Shown piece by piece: positions 56,233-64,000 of a stretch of 64,000 nucleotides of DNA. A program made the position numbers and the translations under genes. The notes beneath the pieces are model-generated. The model did no database searches, had not been told where the DNA came from, and saw only the letters and a program-made list of their open reading frames with translations. This DNA comes from Pseudevernia furfuracea (taxonomy: Eukaryota > Ascomycota > Lecanoromycetes > Lecanorales > Parmeliaceae): positions 558,001 through 622,000 of the forward strand of contig JAIUPT010000029.1 in assembly GCA_022315425.1 (NCBI GenBank), given 5' to 3'. How positions within the stretch are numbered: position 1 is the stretch's first letter; each line of letters begins with the position of its first letter.

Positions 56233-56703
56233 GGTTATGAGCCCGGACTTGCTCGACGACTGTTTCACTTATACCCTATGCCTATTAGAGTCACAGTGAT
56301 CTCTAAGCATCACGAGTTCATCGCAATAAACGTCGCGACAGTTATAAGACTCTGTTTTTTAATCTTCTTGAGATGAGTATTGCCCTCTACAAAATGATCG
56401 TCTTTGAAATTCGAGGGGCTGAAAGTCCTACCGCAAATCGACCCTCGGTATACCGAATCTAATCGAACGCCGAACGTCGAACTCGTCATACGACCGTGCG
56501 ATCGAATTTCACTAAGGCCTCTGAAACATTGTCAGCTTCCCTGCGTGAAACACGTTAAACACGCCTAACGAGAATATTTCTCTCGCGATATATATCGCTT
56601 CAGCGTTGATAAAGCGTTTACGTGAATCGAATCAATTGTAACGACTCAAGAGACTGAACTTCAGCATTAAATCGTCTGATCACACTTCAGAGTTGATTAG
56701 TTA

Positions 56704-56947
56704 TCGACAAATCTTTACTCAGAGCGCGTATACGTCTATTGAGAGTCAAAACAACAAGGATTTCTTATTGAGATAAATCTTTCGATCTCACAAGTTCTCT
56801 AAAGAAGAGAGCTAAGACTCAGTCATCGACAAACCTTCACTCAGAGCGCGTATACGTCTATTGAGAGTCAAAACAACAAGAATTTCTTATTGAGATAGAT
56901 CTTTCGACTTCACAAGTTCTCTAAAGAAGAGAGCTGAGACTCAGTCA
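56704..56947 (+). repeat. 122-bp direct tandem duplication in the leader of Copia element 2
   Basis: Two adjacent copies of a 122-bp unit (beginning TCGACAAATCTTTACTCAGA at 56704 and TCGACAAACCTTCACTCAGA at 56826). Differences seen by eye are mostly C/T and G/A. It lies upstream of the gag-like frame. Confidence 0.8.
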
Positions 56948-58708
56948 TCGAATTCTTTTCATCGTTATTCGACTTTATTCTGTCGTCGAATATAACTTCA
57001 TTTCACGACGACAGTCATCGAAGCGACTATTCTAAATTCGAGTCCCTATCGAAGACTCAGCATAAGAAGAACGTTATTCCTCTTCGAAGATCTACACGTC
57101 TTTAATAATTGTCTTCGATACAGTCTCAGCGAAAATTAAATCAATTCAAATCTTTCTTGTCCCTAAATACCTTTCATCTCAACAACATCGCTCGTATCTA
57201 TCGAAGATTCAAGCATAAGCACTTCTTATTTCTTATACAAGAACTCGAAGATCAACAGTAAAAGTTGTCAGATATCGATAAGATTCTCGAGAACTCTAAC
57301 GAAGATCAGAGCATCTATTTCACTCTCACTGCTTTCGCGAACGTTAACAGTGTCGACTTTCAATTCGAAGTCAACGAAGACACTCTTAGTGTCCTAAGTG
57401 ACACTAAGTTATTCGATCTTCGTGTCAAAAGTTCTCTGAATCTCACTTCTTCGACTTCGACTCCTTCGACTTCAAGACCTTCGTCCCCTATCGCCTCAGT
57501 CACCTCTCAAGCTAAGTCTTTCGTTTGAGCATTATCGTCGTTATTATTTATATCGTACGTGTCGCCCTTAAAAACCTTCTCAATAACTCTCAGCATCTAT
57601 AATCGACGAAGAATCAAGCGCATAAGACGTCGCAAGAAACATATCAGTTTTAATAGTTTCAGCGACTAATCCTCTCGAAGAGGGAAGCGCTTTTCCTCTA
57701 AACTTCATTATCATTTTAAAGTTCAATCTGAGATATCGTCGATGAAAGCAGAATATCAACAATTAATTGATGCTCAACAATCTTGTTCTCTTTAATGCGA
57801 TTATTAGTTATAAAATCTATATCGCTATCTTTCATCGTCTCGAAGATAACGATCGCGAACTCGTCGAAGTCGAATTCGACGATAAAGACCCTTAGATCAT
57901 GCTCGATGTTCTAATCAAGAACTATCAGTCTAAGAACACGAGTCTCTATAGAAAACTAATACGTCGAATATTCGATCTCACTCTTGAAGAAGAAGAAGTT
58001 CGTTAATATAAAAAGAACTTTCGTAAGATCATCTTCGACATCATCAGTCTTTATAAATCCCTCGTCATTTCGAAGTCTCTGCGAATTCTAATTTTTCTTA
58101 TAAAACTTAACGACTCTTACGACATGTTCGAGTCAAGTTATATTTAAAATCATGATCTCTTTGAGAACAAGTTCGTTAAGTTTTAAGAGGTTATCGTGAT
58201 CGTCGTGAACGAAGAAGTTAGAATCTCCTTCAAAGAAGAAGAACTAATTATATATATCGCTCGCAACGATAAGAGCAAAGACAAACAAGCTACTTTCAAC
58301 AATTTCGACGACTCTAACATTAATCGTAAGATCTGCTCTTCGTGTAAGACAGCTAATCGCAAATTCAGACATCTCTCTATCAAATGCTGAATTAAGTTCT
58401 CTTATCTCAAGTCTAAGAAATTCATAACGAAAGAGAAAAAGAAGAAGAAGACAAAGATCTTTGACTTCGAGAATAAACTCTTAAGCAATAAGCGCAAGCG
58501 CATCGAAGAGACGTCTTTTAATGTCTCTGCTTCAGAGAAGAACGATTATCTCAATATCAATTATATCTTTCTGAAGAAACTGAACTTCATCATATACTAT
58601 TCGAATATCAACTCGAACGACTTCAATATTCTCGATGCGGCTAATGATCAAGTTATCAATCTGATCGTCACGAAAGCTCTCGAACATAGTCTCATAACTG
58701 CGAATTTC

Positions 58709-59074
58709 GTGAATCTCCTCACTCGAGTCGTCGTAGATTCAGACTGCTCTCGTTATTCTTTCGCGAATCGTTCGATATTCATCATCTACGAAAAGATCTA
58801 CTTTCGATCGATCAAGAACATCGAAGGGAGCGAAGTGCAGTTTCAAGACTGTGACATTATCAGTCTCGACTATGTAATTAGAAGAGAGTGTGTGACAGTC
58901 ACTCTACGAAATGTCTTATATATACTCGATATGAACGTTAATCTTCTCTCGATCGATAAACTTCTAAACTTCGACATCGCTGTCTTCTTTTATAAGACAG
59001 AATATATTCTTATCAAGAACGATCTAAAGCTTATCGATACTCGTAATCGTGATCTCTTCTTTTTGAATCTCTGA
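58709..59074 (+). pseudogene. Copia protease / pre-integrase fragment
   Basis: A 121-codon open remnant with VVVDSDCSRYSFANRSIF (protease D-S-G box mutated to DSD), IISLDYVIRRECVTVTLRNV, LYILDMNVNLLSI and a C-terminal GAG-pre-integrase-like stretch. No intact product is expected. Confidence 0.75.
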
Positions 59075-59704
59075 TAGAGTCGAAATAGTGCTCTAATCGT
59101 CTACAGTGTGCTCTCGAATCTTATTTATCAACTCTGATATGCTCGTATAAGTTATTTGAATTAGAACAATCTAAACAAGCTCTCAAATATGATCGTTGAG
59201 GTGAACTTCATTAAGAACATTGCGAAGGAGTATATCTGCGAATACTATGTCATAAGACGTTAAAAGACTATCTCTTATAATAGTCTCATAGAGTTAAAAA
59301 CGCAGTCTGACGAATTTGTTTATAGTGATCTCGTAGAATCTCTATCCCCTACTAAATTCAATAACTACAGATACTTTATAATATTCAAGAATAATTTTAT
59401 CTCCTACTCTAAAGTGTACTACATTCGTCATAAGAATAAAACGTTTATCATATTCTTACGTTTCAAAGCCTTTCTAAAGTCACGAGACTATAAGATCTAT
59501 CGCATTCGCCTCGACAATGAGAGAGAGTATATGTTCAAGACCTTCTTGAATTATCTCCTTTAGTGCGGAATTAGATAGAAGCTCACTGTATCTGAGAACT
59601 TCGAAATAAACGAAGCGATCGAACGTTTTAAGCAGATCTTGTTATATAAGATGCATTTTATACTGTTAAGTTCCCAGCTCAACAAGTCTTTCTGATCTGA
59701 AATC

Positions 59705-60037
59705 GTGATCATCACTAATTATTTGATGTTGCGATCCCTCAACGTTCGAACCATTATAACGTCATTTGAGGCTTTTCATTATCGAAAGCCCATTTTATCT
59801 CATCTGCGAACGATTGATTTCATCGTCTATGCGTTGAAGCGTATTCAAAAGAAACTCGTGAATAAAAGCGAAAAGTGTGTTCTTCTGAGATATAAAGAGG
59901 AGTTCATTTTTCGCCTATATAACCTCATCAAGAAGAAGATTATTCGAGTTAATAATATTTACTTCGTTGAGAAGCGTTTCTTGATTATAAATCTCGAAGA
60001 AAAAACGAACGCTTATAAGCTCTCGATCAAGCGATAA
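59705..60037 (+). pseudogene. Copia integrase C-terminal fragment
   Basis: A 110-codon remnant reading FEAFHYRKPILSHLRTIDFI, then SEKCVLLRYKEEFIFRLYNL and RVNNIYFVEKRF. This is the usual end of Copia integrase (xPxxxHLRxFGCxAY, then GYxxxxYRLW, then SRDVxFxE), decayed. Confidence 0.75.
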
Positions 60038-61036
60038 CGTCTTTATGTATTAACATTCGCTGTAGAGGAGACACTTAATGAACAGCGTATTATTAACATT
60101 TCGAAAGACATTGTTCTTATTATAAAGCCCTCAACGACTGTATCTGTATCTGCAATAAACAGATTAAGATCAAATTTCTTATAATCAGCTGAAAAGTAGA
60201 CGTCTACATCAAAGCCCTCGTCTCTCGCACGAGTCGTATCATCGATCGCGTTCGCGCGGGTCTCTCGATTAATTGCTGCATCATCAGCTATCGAAAGAAT
60301 AACTCGTTTCCTCACTGTCGTCGAAATGATTCGCGAAGACCTCGAGTTAAGTGCGATTCAAAGAGTACTTCTTAATCATCTCGACACTACGATTTCGAAT
60401 CTACGAGATCTATCACCTGACTCTCTCTCGAGAACATTCGCGGCCTTTGCGTTACTAACGAATCATGTCAATAAGTCGAATATTTTCGAGCCGACGACCT
60501 ATTAATAGGTCATTTCCAATCAACTCTCTTGTATTCACTGGGAGCTCGCTATGCAAGACGAATACAAATCTCTCATGAACAACAATACTTGATATCTAAT
60601 TCAGACGTCTTTAGATGTTCATATTCTAAGAGATCGCTGAGTCTATATCGTGAAGCGAGGCCTCGTTGAGGAAGTCACTCGCTATAAGACTCGCTAAGTG
60701 ATTCGAGGTTTCGAACAGCAGAAGAGTCGTGACTATCATAACACGTTCGCCTCAGTGATCAAGCTCATAAGTTATAAGACGATCTTTGTTCTGATAGCGG
60801 CCCTGAACTGGAACGTGAAACAAATGAACGTCAAAATCGTCTTTCTCTACGATAACGTTTAAGAGACGATTTATGTGCGACAGCTCGATGATTTCAGCAA
60901 GAACGATATCAAAGTTTACAAGCTAAATAAGACTCTCTATGAACTCAAGCAATCTCTTAGAATTTGATATTAACACTTCTCGAAGTATATAAAGAAACTC
61001 GAATTAATATTCATCGAATCGAACGAGAGTGTCTTT

Positions 61037-61276
61037 ATGAACGTCAAGAAGAGTATTATTGTAGCCCTCTATGTGAATAATATATTAATCATCGACCTCA
61101 GCAAAATCGATATTCAGCGTATCAAAAAGGCCCTCAATGACAAGTTTTACATGTTCGACTTGAGACCTTACGTCTATTATTTAGACATAATCGTCAAAAG
61201 GAATCGTGTCGTCGACATTCTTCGCCTGAAACAAGTAGTCTATGTCACTCGTTTCTTAAAGCATTTCAACTGCTGA
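61037..61276 (+). pseudogene. Copia reverse transcriptase fragment
   Basis: A 79-codon remnant with IIVALYVNNILIIDLSKIDI, then IKKALNDKFYMFDLRPYVYY and LRLKQVVYVTRFLKHF. The YVDD box is YVNN. Similar to the RT of element 1 but not identical, so the two elements are related families. Confidence 0.8.
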
Positions 61277-62313
61277 AGTCTTAATTTAGTCTTCACGTCT
61301 CTGAAAATTAGTCGCAAGCTATAATCTGCGAAAGAGAACTATGTTGCTTCGAGAAAGCTATGCGAGGATTATTAATTCGTCGTGAGATCCCTCATATATG
61401 TCATGTTAGAAACTCGTTCTGATATCGCCTATGCTGTCTCTCTTGTCAGTCGCTATTTAGTCAACTCGACTCAGACACACTAAAATACAGTGATTCGAAT
61501 CTTTCGATATCTTAGAGACACGATATATTACGAACTCGTGTATAAAGGATCTCTTCAAGCCCTCATCGAGTATATCGATTTCGATTGAGCTGACGACTCG
61601 ACTCGAAGATCTATCTTCGACTATCTATTCAACGTCGATAACGACGTCATTAGCTGATCATCAAAGCGTCAAGTCATCGTCGCGTTATTCACTTGCGAAG
61701 TCGAGTATATCGATCAAACGTTGACTATCAAAGAAGTTATTTAATTAAAAACTCTTCTTAATCAACTTCTGCGGCCTCGAGACTCTGACTCGAAGGTCAT
61801 CATAATCTTCGACGACAATTAGAGCGCAATTGCCCTCGTCAAGAACGCTTAATTTTATGCTCACATTAAGCACATTAACATCGCTCATCATTTCGTGCGT
61901 GAAAAAGTCAATAACGACACCGTGAACATACAATTCGTATTCACGAATAAACAAATAATCGACGATCTCATCAAAGCCCTCTGCCTCGACAAATTCGTTA
62001 TCTTTCGCGATGCCCTTGAGGTGAAATCAGCTTCAGAACATCCCCTCAGCGTCAAAGACTAACCCTCAGCGCTCTTGCTTCTAATCTAAAGTCGTTAGTT
62101 TCAGAGAAGTGACGCTATTCACCTTGCCTGTGAACGTCAGATCTTCGATTTTCTTTCACTGCTTCTTGTTTCACCCCCTCATATATTCATCGACCTCGTT
62201 TTGATAGAAATTGAGTGTGCACCAGGTCTATTTCAAAGAAAACTTTCAAAAAATCGCCTTTTTTCGGAAAATGAAAGTTTTGTATAAAGAATCAGAACGG
62301 ATTTTTACATGTC

Positions 62314-62380
62314 TTCGAATTTGACATAATCGTTTTCAGAACTTGGTTCGAATTTGACATAGTCGTTTTCAGAACTTGAT
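62314..62380 (+). repeat. 33-bp tandem repeat near the 3' LTR of element 2
   Basis: Two copies of a 33-bp unit beginning TTCGAATTTGACATARTCG and ending CAGAACTTG, with one A/G difference. It lies in the untranslated stretch before the 3' LTR. Confidence 0.75.
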
Positions 62381-62488
62381 TTCTTCACTTTTGTGAACCG
62401 GACTTCGCGCTAACCCGATTGGGGTTTTTTGCGTCGCGAAGTGCGAAAATCGTGTTTTCGCATTTTTGAGTATGCGAGCGAAGGGGAG

Positions 62489-62610
62489 TGTCAAAATTCG
62501 AGTCACGTGACATGGTCACGTGATGCGCTAAGGCGCATCCTCATAGTCGCTCTTTACTCTCGTAGCATTCTATAGTTTACAACTAAGTGTCCTACCACCT
62601 ATTCTTGACA
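62489..62610 (+). repeat. 3' LTR of Copia element 2
   Basis: 122 bp, starts TGTCAAAATTCGAG, contains the inverted-repeat-rich block TCACGTGACATGGTCACGTG and the hairpin GCGCTAAGGCGC, and ends ATTCTTGACA. It is the same length as the inverted LTR at 55885-56006. Confidence 0.85.
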
Positions 62611-62999
62611 GTGACGTAGTTATTTAAGTCTAATAGCTTCGAGACTTCATTACTTTCGAGCATTAATTCAACGCCCTCATTGATTAGTCTACACGACAGG
62701 TCATACAATATTTTATAAGAGATATCTTTAGATCTGTTAGAGTCGTATCTGCGTTAATAAGAAATCAACGAGCACGCTCTCGTTTCTCGTCTCTTAATTC
62801 ACTCTTCGAGCAAATCTAATCAGAAGATTAAACTATCGATCGTGCTTTTCTTCGAGTAACAATTCGCTTCTTCTAAGAATCTATAATTTAAAACTACTGT
62901 CCTGCCCATCACGTAGGTTTTAAGACCAGATATAGTCGATTATATCACCTTACTACTTCAAGCGTTAGGCCGCTCAGAGCACCTTTATAGACGGTTATA
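62611..62999. repeat. AT-rich sequence right of Copia element 2
   Basis: About 390 bp, AT-rich and stop-rich, without a frame or motif I can place. Composition becomes balanced again near 62,900. Confidence 0.5.
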
Positions 63000-63019
63000 A
63001 GAGGGTTGTGAGACGATTG

Positions 63020-63345
63020 CGTAACCGTCTTCAATTAGTCTTCAATTGTTCTGGACCATGCTGCAACCAGCTTGAGCTGGTTCCACAACTAGACGAGTCT
63101 TCAATTGGTTCTGAACCACCCTGCAACCGACCTGAGCTGGTTGAACAACTAAACGGCAACGATCATATAGCCCGAAAGACCTTCCCTACAACCAAATTAG
63201 GTTTAGTGAAGTTGTCGTGAAGTTATCGTGAAGTTGTGAGTCCGGTTTTGAGTCGAGTGTACAACGAGTGTAAATTGGTTTTAAATTCAGTCGATTTCTA
63301 GCCAATTTCTAGCCAATTTCTAGCCAGTTTCTAATCGATTTCTTA
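63020..63345. repeat. Mixed short tandem repeats
   Basis: Three tracts in a row. At about 63,028-63,155 there are two diverged copies of a roughly 60-bp unit with CTTCAATTG, CTGCAACC and GAGCTGGTT. At 63,208-63,240 there are about three copies of GTGAAGTTGTC-like 12-mers. At about 63,293-63,335 there are nearly four copies of the 11-mer ATTTCTAGCCA. The 70-codon plus frame at 63,008-63,220 reflects this repetition and is not called as a gene. Confidence 0.7.
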
Positions 63346-63357
63346 ATTTTCAAGAAT

Positions 63358-64000
63358 ACATGGCTGCATGGCTGCAATGACTGCAATGGCTGCATCGCGA
63401 CATGGCTGCAGTGACTGCAGTGGCTGCAATGGCTGCAATGACTGCAATGGCTGCAATGGCTACATGGCTCCATGGCTGCAGTGACTGAGATGTCTCCATG
63501 GCTTCATGGCTGCATGACTGCAGTGGCTGCAATGGCTGCATGGCGGCATGACTGCAATGGCTGCAATGGCTGCAATGGCTGCAATGGCTGCAATGGCTGC
63601 AATGGCTACATGGCGGCATGGCTGCAGTGACTGAGATGTCTCCATGGCTCCATGGCTGCATGACTGCAATGGCGGCATGGCGGCATGGCGGCATGACTGC
63701 ATGGCGGCATGACTGCAATGGCTGCAATGGCTGCAATGATTGTAATGGCTGCATGACTGCAATGGCTGCAATGGCTACATGGCTCCATGGCTGCAGTGAC
63801 TGAGATGTCTCCATGGCTTCATGGCTGCATGACTGCAGTGGCTGCAATGGCTGCATGGCGGCATGACTGCAATGGCTGCAATGGCTGCAATGGCTGCAAT
63901 GGCTACATGGCGGCATGGCTGCAGTGACTGAGATGTCTCCATGGCTCCATGGCTGCATGACTGCAATGGCGGCATGGCGGCATGGCTGCAATGACTGCAA
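63358..64000. repeat. 9-bp-based satellite with higher-order structure, truncated by window end
   Basis: The whole stretch is built from variants of a 9-bp unit (ATGGCTGCA, with ATGACTGCA and ATGGCGGC forms). Longer blocks recur: TACATGGCTCCATGGCTGCA at 63461 and 63776 (315 bp apart), and TACATGGCGGCATGGCTGCA at 63607 and 63904 (297 bp apart), so two block types alternate. Because unit lengths are multiples of three, several frames stay open, including a 216-codon minus frame rich in H, S, C, A and M that runs off the edge. No start context or unique domain supports a gene. Confidence 0.85.

Larger units (their letters stand above)
56122..62610 (+). mobile_element. Nearly full-length RIP-mutated Ty1/Copia element (element 2)
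   Basis: About 6.49 kb on the plus strand, with LTRs at 56122-56232 and 62489-62610. Domain remnants follow the Copia order: gag-like frame near 57,265, protease near 58,730 (VVVDSDCSRYSF, where DSG is expected), GAG-pre-integrase region to 59,074 (LRNVLYILDMNVNLLSI), integrase end at 59,705-60,037 (FEAFHYRKP, IRVNNIYFVEK), RT at 61,037-61,276 (ALYVNNILI, with YVDD changed to YVNN) and RNase H-like sequence after about 61,590. Stops and the mutated catalytic boxes show that it is dead. No matching target-site duplication flanks it (GATGG on the left, GTGAC on the right). Confidence 0.8.

Noticed and set aside
57265..57528. Open plus frame in Copia element 2 as a host gene
   Set aside because: It sits where gag is expected, within LTR boundaries, and opens with TTG; treated as element remnant.
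63358..64000. CRISPR-like array
   Set aside because: Units are 9 bp with no unique spacers, and the genome is eukaryotic; it is a satellite.
63350..64000. 216-codon minus frame as a His/Cys-rich protein gene
   Set aside because: Openness follows from repeat periods divisible by three; parallel frames are open on the other strand, and it lacks unique sequence.

Overview
The window reads as a filamentous ascomycete (Pezizomycotina) nuclear genome. The genes carry short spliceosomal introns (mostly about 45-70 bp, GT-AG, with CTAAC/CTGAC-like branch points). The gene set (Rac, Ash1-type methyltransferase, CFEM protein, Kelch membrane protein) is typical of that group. The flanking repeats carry the dense C-to-T and G-to-A transitions expected from repeat-induced point mutation (RIP). 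I cannot name the species.

Layout. 1-3,000 is AT-rich RIP-degraded repeat; its left part is the integrase/chromodomain end of a Ty3/Gypsy chromovirus. 3,000-48,000 is a GC-normal gene island with about 21 genes on both strands: VMA22, an M20 amidohydrolase, an unknown disordered protein, an ASH1-type SET methyltransferase, ERF2, a small one-TM protein, a PMT2-type mannosyltransferase, SF3A1, a SEC2-type Rab GEF, COQ4, a PDCD5 homologue, a SETD6/RKM-like SET protein, a ketopantoate-reductase-fold protein, LRP1/C1D, MIX17, a UBXN4-like protein, SURF1/SHY1, CENP-T, CMS1, a CFEM protein, a NOP6-like RRM protein, Rac, and a Kelch single-pass membrane protein. 48,388-54,691 is a full-length RIP-mutated Ty1/Copia element on the minus strand with 132-bp LTRs and a 5-bp target-site duplication. 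55,885-62,610 is a second Copia element on the plus strand, preceded by an inverted copy of its own 3' end. 63,000-64,000 is tandem-repeat DNA ending in a 9-bp-based satellite with about 300-bp higher-order periodicity that runs off the window.

The genes are mostly housekeeping and do not form one pathway. Several act in mitochondria (COQ4, SURF1, MIX17, perhaps the small TM protein), several in nuclear RNA or chromatin (ASH1, SF3A1, LRP1, CMS1, NOP6, CENP-T), and several in secretion, surface or membrane signalling (PMT2, ERF2, SEC2, Rac, CFEM, Kelch). Exon structures were worked out by hand from splice sites, reading phase and remembered family patterns; no database search was run. I found no convincing new biological system. 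The most unusual items are the satellite at the right edge, the normal-GC island inside the first Copia element, the inverted-end Copia arrangement, the foldback element near 41.6 kb, and a GC-AG intron in COQ4.
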